From the NCBI GenBank assembly GCA_027307295.1, contig DAHUXF010000002.1, positions 1-28,525 on the forward strand: DNA of 28,525 nucleotides, read 5' to 3'. A program made the position numbers and the translations under genes. The stretch comes from Acidobacteriaceae bacterium. Lineage in GTDB: Bacteria > Acidobacteriota > Terriglobia > Terriglobales > Acidobacteriaceae. Below are positions 1 to 6,562 of this stretch, piece by piece. The notes below the pieces were generated by a model. It made no database searches. It was given only the letters and a program-made list of their open reading frames with translations, and was not told the origin of the DNA. The number at the start of each line of letters is the position of its first letter. Position 1 is the stretch's first letter.

Positions 1-546
1 TGGAACAGCCGGGTTGATGAGCCACATCACAAACGAGCCCACCATCACAATAAAAAGCCCAAGATTAAAAACCTGCTGGCCTTTGAACATGATCGGGGTG
101 CCGCGCATCAACTCCTGCAACTTGGCCGCGGCAATCAGCGAACCAGTCACCGTAAGCGAACCGAGCATGACTTCCAGACCCAGTGCGCCAACTTTAACTC
201 CGCCCAGGGATGCGCCATGGATGACGTACTCGGCAATACCGACCATCGACGCCGCCAACGCACCAAACGCATGGGAGAGCGCGGTCCGCTGGGGCATGGC
301 CGTCATGGGGACCATGGCCATGGGAATGCCAATGGACGAACCCAGAATCAACCCAATGGCGATATAAAGATAGTTGTGAATGTCGGGATGAAAGAGCGTG
401 CCAAACACCGCCGCCGCCATGCCCGCCGCCGCCATAATCATGCCGCGCCGCGCCGTATCCGGATGGCTGAGCCCCTTCAGGCCCAGGACAAAAAGACAGG
501 AAGCAATCAGGTATGTGGCTTCAAGAAAATATTGAGCGTTGCTCAC
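1..546 (-). CDS. pntB: NAD(P) transhydrogenase beta subunit, PntB (N-terminal 182 residues, cut by window edge)
   Basis: Membrane and NADP(H)-binding subunit of the proton-translocating transhydrogenase, which makes NADPH from NADH at the expense of the proton gradient. I translated the minus strand from the GTG at 546-544. It gives a multi-span membrane protein with family-typical stretches GLKGLSHPDTARRG (about residues 19-32) and MPQRTALSHAFGALAAS followed by GIAEY. The GTG start overlaps the pntAB stop (GTGA, 4 bp), which suggests translational coupling and decides the start. The frame stays open to base 1, so the C-terminal NADP-binding domain lies outside the window. Identity is secure from these motifs and from the operon context. 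Confidence 0.93.
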   Translation of the reverse strand, partial: MSNAQYFLEATYLIASCLFVLGLKGLSHPDTARRGMIMAAAGMAAAVFGTLFHPDIHNYLYIAIGLILGSSIGIPMAMVPMTAMPQRTALSHAFGALAASMVGIAEYVIHGASLGGVKVGALGLEVMLGSLTVTGSLIAAAKLQELMRGTPIMFKGQQVFNLGLFIVMVGSFVMWLINPAVP

Positions 547-941
547 TTTTTCTCCTCCGGCTTGACGGCTTCCTTCTTGCGGAACATTTTGAGCATGCGG
601 TCAGTAATGAGAAAGCCGCCGGTCACGTTAATCATGGCGGAGGTCACTGCCGCACAACCCAGAATGGACGCCAGCATCTGATGCTGGTCATAGCGCGATC
701 CGGCAATGACCAACGAGCCGATCAGCGAGATGCCGGAAATTGCATTCGTGGCCGACATCAGCGGCGTATGCAACAACGGCGGCACGCGGGAAATCACCTG
801 GAACCCCAGAAAGGCCGCCAGCGCAAACACATAAAGTGACGCAATCAGAACTGCCGGACTCAGGTGCATGCCTCCGCCCGGCCCCTCAAACATGTAAAGA
901 GCGGCGACAAACGCCGTAGGATGAAACACGAAGTGATCCAT
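543..941 (-). CDS. pntAB: NAD(P) transhydrogenase alpha subunit part 2, PntAB (membrane domain)
   Basis: A 132-aa membrane subunit of a transhydrogenase whose alpha chain is split into two genes, as in Rhodospirillum rubrum. Three or four hydrophobic segments are visible, among them the family-typical stretch FLGFQVISRVPPLLHTPLMS followed by ATNAISGI (about residues 44-71), which builds part of the proton channel. The C-terminus is short and charged. A GGAG ribosome-binding site precedes the ATG. It lies 21 bp after pntAA and overlaps pntB by 4 bp, so the three subunits are probably made from one mRNA. Length and motif fit the family well. Confidence 0.95.
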   Translation of the reverse strand: MDHFVFHPTAFVAALYMFEGPGGGMHLSPAVLIASLYVFALAAFLGFQVISRVPPLLHTPLMSATNAISGISLIGSLVIAGSRYDQHQMLASILGCAAVTSAMINVTGGFLITDRMLKMFRKKEAVKPEEKK

Positions 942-962
942 TCAGGTCTCCTTTTTTCTTTC

Positions 963-2102
963 TTACGCCACTGGAATTCCCAGGGCAGCCGCGACTTTAG
1001 GGTGCACGTTCCCACCCTGATAGGCAACGCAGGCTCCTTTTACAATGTCGTCATTCATATCGATTTTCAGGTTGCCTTTATCGTTGATCAGAGCAATAAA
1101 GCTGGTCAGATTGCGGGAATAGAGCTGGCTGGCATGTCCGGGAACCGTGGCCGGAAGATTGAGCGGACCAAGCACCGTCACGCCATTGCGCTGTACATCT
1201 TCACCAGGACGCGTAACTGCAACGTTGCCTCCGGTGGAAGCGGCAAGGTCTACGATCACCGCCCCAGCGCGCATGCTGTTGACGGCTTCTTCCGTCAGCA
1301 TGAGCGGCGCTTTACGGCCAGGGACCTGGGCCGTGGTAATCACCACGTCGGCCAGGGCAGCATGTTTCGCCACCATGTCCCGTCCGCGCTGGAGAGCTTC
1401 CGGAGAAAGTTCCTTGGCATAACCACCGGCGTCCTGCGTCTCAATGCCGCCAAGGTCGACTTCCAGAAACTTTGCGCCCAGCGATTTAACGTCCTGCCCT
1501 GCCGCCTCGCGAACGTCATACGCCTCAACCACAGCGCCCAGCCGGCGCGCCGTTGCAATGGCCTGCAATCCGGCCACGCCCGCGCCCAGCACCAGGACTT
1601 TTGCCGGAGGCACGGTGCCCGCAGCGGTCATCAGCATGGGAAACATGCGCGGCAGGCGTGCAGCCGCAATCAGGACGGCCTTGTATCCTGCCACCGTGGC
1701 CATGGAGGAGAGCGCGTCCATGGACTGTGCGCGCGTGGTTCGCGGAACCAGCTCCAAGGCAAAGGCCGTGAGCTTGCGGGAAATTAAAGGCTCCAGGGCG
1801 GCAGGTTCATCCAGCGGCTTGAGAAAGCCGATAATGACCGCGCTGGCTTTCAGCTTTGCTATGTCATCCGCTTCGGGACGGTTGACGCAGACCAGAATGT
1901 CGGCTTCCGGCAACAGGTTGGCGCGACCCATCACGCTGGCGCCGGCAGCTTCATACTCCTTGTCAGCAAAGCCGGCATGAAGGCCTGCGCCTGTTTCAAT
2001 TCCCACTTCCACCCCGGCAGCAACCAGCTTCTTCACGGACTCAGGCACCAGCGCTACCCTGGCTTCACCTGGCTGTTTTTCCAGCAGGACCGCAATTCTC
2101 AT
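963..2102 (-). CDS. pntAA: NAD(P) transhydrogenase alpha subunit part 1, PntAA (NAD-binding)
   Basis: A 379-aa soluble NAD(H)-binding subunit of the proton-translocating transhydrogenase, related to alanine dehydrogenase. The N-terminus MRIAVLLEKQPGEARVALVP is typical of the family. The loop RTTRAQSMDALSS is at about residues 121-133, and the Rossmann glycine motif GAGVAG is at 173-178, followed by ATARRLGAVVEAYDVR. An in-frame extension 28 codons upstream is possible, but homology starts at the ATG at 2102 and a GAGAGG sequence lies in front of it, so I chose that start. It is the first gene of the operon; the promoter should lie in the 2103-2330 region, but I see no convincing boxes there. 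Confidence 0.95.
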   Translation of the reverse strand: MRIAVLLEKQPGEARVALVPESVKKLVAAGVEVGIETGAGLHAGFADKEYEAAGASVMGRANLLPEADILVCVNRPEADDIAKLKASAVIIGFLKPLDEPAALEPLISRKLTAFALELVPRTTRAQSMDALSSMATVAGYKAVLIAAARLPRMFPMLMTAAGTVPPAKVLVLGAGVAGLQAIATARRLGAVVEAYDVREAAGQDVKSLGAKFLEVDLGGIETQDAGGYAKELSPEALQRGRDMVAKHAALADVVITTAQVPGRKAPLMLTEEAVNSMRAGAVIVDLAASTGGNVAVTRPGEDVQRNGVTVLGPLNLPATVPGHASQLYSRNLTSFIALINDKGNLKIDMNDDIVKGACVAYQGGNVHPKVAAALGIPVA

Positions 2103-2332
2103 AAGTTCCGCATCCTCTCTCAAACACAAAACTCGGTATGGTACACCGAAACGCCTGGGAGGAATATTAAACCCCAAGCCACCCATGATGAAAACCAGTT
2201 ACTTTACGTGAAGACCGGCGCTGCCACCTGTGATAAAGGTCACAAATCTGCGCGGCACTGGTTGAATCGTTAAAAATGCAGATTCTTGGGTCCGGGTGTG
2301 AAAGATCATTAGGGTTTTCGAAGGGAGAGCTC

Positions 2333-2383
2333 ATGAAGATATGGCAGTTGGACCGGCTTGGCAGCGCTCAAGAAAAGTTGTGA
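2333..2383 (+). pseudogene. Possible relic of the start of a zinc-type alcohol dehydrogenase (16 codons)
   Basis: A strong ribosome-binding site (GGGAGAG, 2323-2329) precedes ATG at 2333. The peptide MKIWQLDRLGSAQEKL then ends at TGA 2381-2383. By recollection this resembles the first residues of zinc-dependent alcohol dehydrogenase/quinone oxidoreductase proteins, which often begin MK-x-W-x-(L/I)-x-x-(F/L)-G. Nothing further of such a gene follows: the sequence runs directly into intergenic repeats. It is either a truncated gene or a chance minigene. This is inference from very few residues. Confidence 0.25.
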
Positions 2384-2387
2384 GTGA

Positions 2388-2574
2388 GGGTGGAGCAGGT
2401 ATTTCATGCCGGCATAAATGCCAGCGGCAAAGACGACTCAAGAATCGGCTTCAGACCTGAGATTGCAGCGGAATGAAATGTCGGTAAACAGGGTGGAGCA
2501 GGCCCCTTCAGGCCTGCGGTAAGCCCGATATAGACTGCGGCTTCAGCCCCTGAGGTTACCTGGCGGCTGAAGCC
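2388..2574. repeat. Intergenic direct repeat and two GC-rich hairpins
   Basis: The 12-mer gggtggagcagg occurs at 2388-2399 and 2491-2502. The second copy runs into a hairpin, GCAGGCC (2498-2504) with GGCCTGC (2511-2517). A second perfect 10-bp inverted repeat is GGCTTCAGCC (2539-2548) with GGCTGAAGCC (2565-2574). Neither hairpin is followed by a T tract, so they do not look like classical terminators. They resemble the dispersed GGCTGAAGCC-type intergenic elements I associate with acidobacterial genomes. Confidence 0.6.
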
Positions 2575-2708
2575 AGACAATTTTATGGCTCTATACCGTG
2601 GGGCATTACTGCTACTCCATGCTCAGGAACAACATAAAAAAGCCGCAGAGAGTCGCTTCCCTTCCCGTGCGCCGTCAGGGCGGTTCCTTATTCAGCGCTC
2701 ACAGACGG

Positions 2709-2969
2709 TTAAAGGTGCGAACGCTCCCTTTGAGCTTTATTCCTCCAACTCCAGGGCATCTCCCCTAACGATTCGAGAAAGTCTATAAACTCCCGCTTCG
2801 TCAGCGACCGGAAGACCCCGGCGTCAATGGCGCGAATAAAGCTTCCGCCATCCGGGACAAGGCAGTTCATCGCGTCTGCCACACTGGGATGTTTGTGCGT
2901 GCAGGAATAAATGCCATCGTCCTCAGTCCAGCAAGCCACATAACTGATCTCTGGTATATTTGGTGCCAT
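2709..2969 (-). CDS. Conserved hypothetical protein, 86 aa
   Basis: Function not recognised. The frame is open upstream to 3116, but the protein-like part begins at MAPNIPEISYVACW. A longer form would overlap the divergent regulator gene, so the start at 2969 is chosen. There is no strong ribosome-binding site. The protein is small, soluble and acidic in its first half. It has cysteines and histidines in the stretch ACW-x8-YSCTHKH and again in AMNCLVPDGG, which could bind a metal, though this is speculative. A helical segment (LTKREFIDFLESLGEMPWSW) lies near the C-terminus. It is transcribed divergently from the XRE regulator with 58 bp between the starts, so that regulator may control both genes. 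Confidence 0.6.
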   Translation of the reverse strand: MAPNIPEISYVACWTEDDGIYSCTHKHPSVADAMNCLVPDGGSFIRAIDAGVFRSLTKREFIDFLESLGEMPWSWRNKAQRERSHL

Positions 2970-3027
2970 ATAAGAGCACCCAGAATTATACAACCAATCA
3001 GGACTAGGTCCTAATTGGGTATAGATT

Positions 3028-3330
3028 TTGGTGACGCGCCGCAAGACCCTATATGCCGTGCCCAACGCATTGGTTTTGTTCGGCCAACAACTGAAGAAGC
3101 TACGGAAGAGCCGCAACCTCTCACAAGAGAAGCTGGCGGAGCTATGCGGTTTTGAAACGAATCAAATCGGCAGGATCGAACGTTCGGAGCGGAACGTTTC
3201 ATTTGAAGGACTTATGCGTATTTCCTACGGTCTGGCCATGCCGCCTGCTGAACTCTTTAAGACCATTCCGACCATAAAGCGCCAACCCAAAAAGGGGCAA
3301 TACTCCGGCAAAAAGAAGGGCAGCCATTAA
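3028..3330 (+). CDS. XRE-family helix-turn-helix transcriptional regulator
   Basis: A 100-aa DNA-binding protein with a single Cro/C1-type HTH domain at about residues 17-73: FGQQLKKLRKSRNLSQEKLA followed by ELCGF and TNQIGRIERSERNVSFEGL. The recognition helix is around ETNQIGRIERS. The C-terminus is a lysine-rich tail with no ligand domain, so it is a minimal XRE repressor. The start is TTG at 3028 or GTG at 3031; no ATG is available, because an in-frame stop lies at 3022. It is divergent from the 86-aa hypothetical gene, and the 58-bp gap is a likely site for autoregulation. The target is unknown. Confidence 0.85.
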   Translation: MVTRRKTLYAVPNALVLFGQQLKKLRKSRNLSQEKLAELCGFETNQIGRIERSERNVSFEGLMRISYGLAMPPAELFKTIPTIKRQPKKGQYSGKKKGSH

Positions 3331-3407
3331 GAACGAACACATGAATGATTCTTCCAAATGCTCGATTACGTGAGCCCTTAAGCTCCGCTTCAGGCACTTT
3401 GGCAAAG

Positions 3408-3998
3408 TTACCTGCCGCCAACTGAAGAAGCTGGTTCAGCAGCCACCGTTTTTTCTGCCTCCTTCTTGCGTGCCTGTTCTGCTTTCCGTCCGTCCTCCAT
3501 GTTTCCTAATCCTCTGCTCACAATGTAAACGCACCCGATCAACGTTGCGACCGGTCCTGACCAATCGCCCTCCGGCTTGATCTGCCGTGCCGAAACAATC
3601 GCGGCTACAAATGCGAATCCCACCTCGACAATTCCATAAACGCGCTGGTAGTTCGACTTGAAAACAAATGCGCTAACACCAAACATGACAACAGCCGCTG
3701 CCAGCAAGAGGTGCGTTGCTTGCAGGCCAAACGTTTGCACGATCCAGGAATAGCCCTCCCTGGCGTAGGGTCCCAACCACACGACAAAGTCAGCCAGGAT
3801 GAAGGCGAGTCCGGCAAAAAAAGCGATGATGGTCCAATCGCGGACATCCCTGTAGAGAGATTTTATTTTTGAGGACTTTTTCCCAGCGCCAAAAATGAGG
3901 TTCAAAACGATTGATACTCTGGACAGGACAAAAATGGCGAAAGATGCAAAGACAACCGCCGCCAAAACCTGGATACCGAGCGTCCATTTCCAAATCAT
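3408..3998 (-). CDS. Four-helix integral membrane protein of unknown function
   Basis: A 196-aa protein with an ATG at 3998 and a good GGGAGA ribosome-binding site. Four hydrophobic segments are visible at about residues 5-33, 56-75, 93-113 and 120-135, perhaps with a fifth weaker one at 148-162. A basic loop (GKKSSKIKSLYRDVRD) lies between the first two. The last 30 residues are charged and Ala/Lys/Glu-rich and probably face the cytoplasm. No motif identifies a family. It stands alone, convergent with the XRE gene. Confidence 0.65.
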   Translation of the reverse strand: MIWKWTLGIQVLAAVVFASFAIFVLSRVSIVLNLIFGAGKKSSKIKSLYRDVRDWTIIAFFAGLAFILADFVVWLGPYAREGYSWIVQTFGLQATHLLLAAAVVMFGVSAFVFKSNYQRVYGIVEVGFAFVAAIVSARQIKPEGDWSGPVATLIGCVYIVSRGLGNMEDGRKAEQARKKEAEKTVAAEPASSVGGR

Positions 3999-4314
3999 GT
4001 CTTTTCTCCCAGCTCCCTATCGATCTGATCCCTACTAGCGACCCCATGCCAAAGTGCCCAAGGGCAGTCTTTGCTTCCTGCGCCAGAAATCATTGATCTA
4101 ATTGTCGTCGATTGTCCAGCCCGATAGGGATCGTGAGGCAAGGAAGCCAACACGCACGTGAGCAATCAGCACGCCAGGAAAATGATGTTCACAATTGAAC
4201 AGTTTTCTGGCTCCAGAGTACCTATGCTTTCAATAGGCCATCAGCCAGCGCTGGTGATAGCGGCTTCCTATTGAGAAGCAGTCTTTAAGATGAGAAGCAA
4301 TTAAGGGAGAAAAT
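3999..4314. other. Non-coding spacer
   Basis: No gene seen. It holds a widely spaced inverted repeat, TCCCTATCG (4014-4022) with CGATAGGGA (4122-4130), whose arms overlap a second pair, GATCCCTA (4027-4034) with TAGGGATC (4125-4132). The significance is unknown. The ribosome-binding site of the next small gene is at its right end. Confidence 0.4.
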
Positions 4315-4485
4315 ATGAGCATCACACCCATTGATAGATCGGACGCCACATCTCCACCGAAAGCCCCTAAATCCGAAAAGCAGGCTGCCTCGCTTAACAA
4401 GTATGAGGAAGTCCGGCTGGCCAAAAAGAAACAAAGACGCCGTGCACACAGACTCACCATCAGAAGGTCGAATACGGGCGGATGA
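4315..4485 (+). CDS. Small basic protein, 56 aa
   Basis: A strong ribosome-binding site (AAGGGAGA, just before the start) precedes ATG at 4315. The product begins MSITPIDRSDATSPPKAPKS and ends with a highly basic segment, EEVRLAKKKQRRRAHRLTIR, before a short Ser/Gly tail. The N-terminal half is Ser/Pro-rich and probably disordered. The basic tail suggests nucleic-acid or ribosome binding. I cannot name it with confidence, although such small Lys/Arg-tailed proteins seem to recur in Acidobacteria. It ends 47 bp before the tRNA fragment that bounds the element remnant. Confidence 0.5.
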   Translation: MSITPIDRSDATSPPKAPKSEKQAASLNKYEEVRLAKKKQRRRAHRLTIRRSNTGG

Positions 4486-4532
4486 GAGAGGGTATCCGTA
4501 TGCTGACGTTCTAGCCAGGGGCAGCAAAATTA

Positions 4533-4597
4533 TTTAGTGGTGCCGAGAGGGGACTCGAACCCCCACCAGTCGTGTAATCCCTCCGGATTTTAAGTCC
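4533..4597 (-). pseudogene. Degenerate 3' fragment of tRNA-Leu (probable attachment-site copy)
   Basis: By my hand alignment 59 of 65 positions match the intact tRNA-Leu at 6155-6220. These cover the flank beyond CCA, the acceptor 3' strand, the T arm, the variable region and the anticodon loop (TTAAAA). One base is missing in the T stem (four instead of five pairing bases). The variable arm no longer pairs, and the 5' half of the tRNA is absent or unrecognisable, so it cannot be a working tRNA. It is best explained as the displaced 3' end left at the far side of an integrated element. Confidence 0.75.
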
Positions 4598-5063
4598 TCG
4601 TCTCAATTCTCCAGAGTTGACGAAAGCCGAATAAATACGGGCCTTTTCATTTTCCGGCGATATCTGAACCGTGAGGTTCGGTAAGGGCCCATGAAGGCCC
4701 AGTGGTCACAAATGAGTCACATCCGCACTCAACCGACGGCAAACTCCACTGCCCATCTTGATTTAAGGCAGACATGGGACTGAACACGAGCTGTGAAAAA
4801 GCCCGTTGAAACAAGCCGTCCCGTTTCCGAACTCACATCGAATGGGTGATGCGAGTCACATACCGGCACATAACGAAGTGATTAACTAGCTATAGCTACT
4901 TGTACCGCGATTGATTTCACCGCGGAAATCTTGCACCGCCTCCAGCCCAGGCGCGAGCGAAACACAGAGCCTAACACACCAAAGAGGCGCAGCCAGGACA
5001 CGCCCATACTGCGTGACCTGCGATAAAAGATCCGCGCACTCAATTTTTTGAAGGAGAAATATT
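4598..5063. other. Non-coding left part of the element remnant
   Basis: About 450 bp with no gene. It holds three GTCACA hexamers (4705, 4716, 4855), a small hairpin GAACC-gtga-GGTTC around 4668-4681, and a perfect 12-bp palindrome TAGCTATAGCTA (4887-4898). The ribosome-binding site of the hydrolase gene (GAAGGAG, from about 5049) is at the right end. Confidence 0.5.
4705..4721 (+). repeat. GTCACA direct repeat pair, left side of element
   Basis: GTCACA at 4705-4710 and 4716-4721, 11 bp apart (about one helical turn), with a third copy at 4855-4860. The same hexamer recurs as a 12-bp-spaced pair at the other end (6073 and 6085). This may be a recombinase arm-type binding site; that is inference only. 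Confidence 0.35.
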
Positions 5064-5759
5064 ATGTCATTAAAGACGAAAGACTATTGGCAAATCCGCA
5101 GCCAGGTGAAGCCTGGCGACATCATCGCTTTTGGCGGCAAAGGAAATTTCGCAGAACTGATCAAATGGGCGACCCGGGCGACCGTATCGCATGTGGGAAT
5201 CATCATGCAGACGCAGGTAAAAGATGTGCCAGGCATCGGCGAGGACGGCTATCTGAACCAGATTATCGAATCAGCGTCGCTGAACGGCAAAAGCGGCGTG
5301 ATCATCTCGCGCTTGAGCGACCGGGTAAAGACCTATCCCGGAGAGATCTGGGTGCTTCGCCTGGCCCCTGATGCGCGCCTGAAAGTAAAAGCCAACCAGG
5401 AAAAGTTCTATAACTGGTGTCTCAACCAGGAGAATAAGCCCTACGATGTGCCGCAAATGATCAAGTTGGCGCTGGATTTGATGGACAGGGCGCTGGGCCA
5501 TGAGAACCCGACCCTGAACCGGGAAGATTTTTCCAGCTTCTTCTGTTCCGAACTGGCGGCTGGAGCGCTTGAGACCGCCGCGGTATTGCCGCCCATCAAT
5601 GCCAGCGAGGTCACGCCGATTGATCTGTGCAGTTTCAAGATTTTTGAGGAAGACTACTTCCAGATTGCCGGGGACAATCTGAAGGAAATCAAAAGTTATA
5701 ACTCCATTGATCCGCAGACGTGGGCAATCCATACCGGAGCGGTGCACGCAGCTGCTTAA
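5064..5759 (+). CDS. YiiX/YebB-like permuted NlpC/P60 (papain-like) hydrolase
   Basis: A 231-aa protein with a strong GAAGGAG ribosome-binding site before the ATG. It has the hallmarks of the circularly permuted NlpC/P60 superfamily (YiiX/YaeF group). Near the N-terminus is KPGDIIAFGG (about 16-25), then the catalytic His in ATVSHVGIIM (H43). A conserved acidic position follows in IIES (E69). The catalytic Cys comes late, in FFCSELAAGAL (C161). Members hydrolyse amide or thioester bonds in peptidoglycan peptides or lipids; the substrate cannot be told here. No signal peptide is seen, so it is probably cytoplasmic. It is the only complete gene inside the tRNA-Leu element remnant, hence probably cargo. 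Confidence 0.8.
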   Translation: MSLKTKDYWQIRSQVKPGDIIAFGGKGNFAELIKWATRATVSHVGIIMQTQVKDVPGIGEDGYLNQIIESASLNGKSGVIISRLSDRVKTYPGEIWVLRLAPDARLKVKANQEKFYNWCLNQENKPYDVPQMIKLALDLMDRALGHENPTLNREDFSSFFCSELAAGALETAAVLPPINASEVTPIDLCSFKIFEEDYFQIAGDNLKEIKSYNSIDPQTWAIHTGAVHAAA

Positions 5760-5858
5760 GCATCCGTGAAGAATTCCGCCCGCGGCCTTGGCACAGGCGC
5801 TTACTCCCAATCGCAGAGGTATCAGCGATGTGTTGAGGCCGTTTTGCAGTGGTCGTGA

Positions 5859-6137
5859 GCGGCTGGCGTCCCTGGCCTTCTGTTTCATGATCTCCGCAGA
5901 ACCGCGGCTCGCAACCTGCGCAGGGCTGGTGTGCCTGAGACAGTAATTATGAAAATCGGCGGCTGGCGAACCCGCAGCGTGTTTGAGCGCTACGCAATCG
6001 TTAGTCGAAACGATATCGCTGATGCAATGTTACTGTTGCAGAACAGCGAGAAGGTGAACGATCCACAGATCGGTCACATTATTGGTCACAGTGATGTTCC
6101 TACTCAAGAACGAGTCAACCTGCGAAATGTCAATTAA
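5859..6137 (+). pseudogene. Tyrosine recombinase (phage-type integrase), C-terminal remnant
   Basis: Read in one frame from just after an in-frame TGA (5856-5858), the 92 codons give AAGVPGLLFHDLRRTAARNL, then RRAGVPETVIMKIGGW and TRSVFERYAIVSRNDIADAM. These contain the HxxR box (HDLRR), the Gly-Gly-Trp position and the catalytic Tyr (FERY) of tyrosine recombinases. The N-terminal arm-binding and core domains and the first catalytic Arg are missing, so it cannot work. An ATG at 5931 would give a 68-aa product, but homology clearly extends upstream of it. It ends 22 bp from the 3' end of tRNA-Leu, the usual place for the integrase of an element inserted there. Confidence 0.85.
6073..6090 (+). 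repeat. GTCACA direct repeat pair, right side of element
   Basis: GTCACA at 6073-6078 and 6085-6090, 12 bp apart, inside the 3' end of the integrase remnant and about 65 bp from the tRNA end. It mirrors the pair at 4705/4716. Function is inferred, not shown. Confidence 0.35.
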
Positions 6138-6159
6138 CCCTTCCGCATCAGTTGTTTAG

Positions 6160-6249
6160 TGGTGCCGAGAGGGGGACTCGAACCCCCACGGGCCGTTTAA
6201 GCCCTGCGGATTTTAAGTCCGCTGCGTCTGCCAGTTCCGCCATCCCGGC
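6160..6249 (-). tRNA. tRNA-Leu (anticodon TAA), CCA encoded
   Basis: Read on the minus strand from 6249. The acceptor GCCGGGA pairs with TCTCGGC (one G-U). The D arm contains GGCGGAACTGGCAGACGC. The anticodon arm is CGGACTTAAAATCCG with anticodon TAA. The long variable arm GGGCTTAAACGGCCC marks a class II tRNA. The T arm is GGGGG-TTCGAGT-CCCCC, and CCA is encoded at 6162-6160. The gene has 90 nt including CCA. Its 3' end faces the integrase remnant and was evidently an integration target. Confidence 0.96.
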
Positions 6250-6562
6250 CTGGGATATTCAAATACGGATGAATCCATTCTATAGTGAGTTGAGAATTCG
6301 GTCGCGCTACCATCGACGGACCCGTCCCGCTTTTAAGATTCAGAAATTGTCTTTTTCAGATTTCCCGCACTGCGCAATGCAATTAAGCCTTGAGTCTCCC
6401 AGGGGTGTGACTGGGCCCGAATGCCGCCGGAAAAGATGATGCTTTCGCAATAAGACCTGGGTCGAGGTGTCTATCAGGTAGCCGTCACACCGCGCTGCAA
6501 AGATCAGCCGCAAAGCAAATCAGCCGTACAGCATAAGCCATTCAAAACCAGGGACGGCAGAA
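6250..6562. other. Non-coding spacer upstream of tRNA-Leu
   Basis: It should hold the minus-strand tRNA promoter; a TATAGA on the minus strand (6284-6279), about 30 nt before the tRNA, is a weak candidate for the -10 box. No gene is seen. The open frame spanning the tRNA (6152-6439) is an artefact of reading through the tRNA. Confidence 0.4.

Larger units (their letters stand above)
2103..2708. other. Gene-poor spacer with short inverted repeats
   Basis: About 600 bp upstream of pntAA with no convincing gene. It must contain the pnt promoter on the minus strand. It also holds a 16-codon relic (2333-2383), a 12-bp direct repeat and two GC-rich hairpins (2388-2574). The open frame at 2585-2788 (+) has no ribosome-binding site and no recognisable sequence, so I do not call it. 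Confidence 0.6.
4533..6174. mobile_element. Remnant of a tRNA-Leu-integrated element
   Basis: The segment is bounded by a degenerate copy of the 3' part of tRNA-Leu (4533-4597) and by the intact tRNA-Leu (6160-6249), both in the same orientation. It lies on the 3' side of the intact gene, as expected when a tyrosine-recombinase element inserts into a tRNA 3' end and restores it. It contains the C-terminal part of a tyrosine recombinase next to the tRNA and one complete cargo gene (YiiX-like hydrolase). No other mobility gene is seen, so it is either a decayed island or a minimal leftover after deletion. The boundaries are the shared sequence tttagtggtgccgagagggg at 4533-4552 and 6155-6174. 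Confidence 0.7.

Noticed and set aside
864..1787. Long plus-strand frame opposite pntAA/pntAB
   Set aside because: Shadow of the high-GC codon use of the pnt genes; His/Arg-rich and without motifs.
5856..5858. TGA before the integrase remnant as a second selenocysteine codon
   Set aside because: The upstream sequence shows no integrase similarity in frame and no Cys is expected there; simple decay explains it.
6152..6439. Open frame with GTRTPTGRLSPADFKSAAS across the tRNA-Leu
   Set aside because: It is the well-known false protein obtained by translating the complement of a tRNA-Leu; no independent support.
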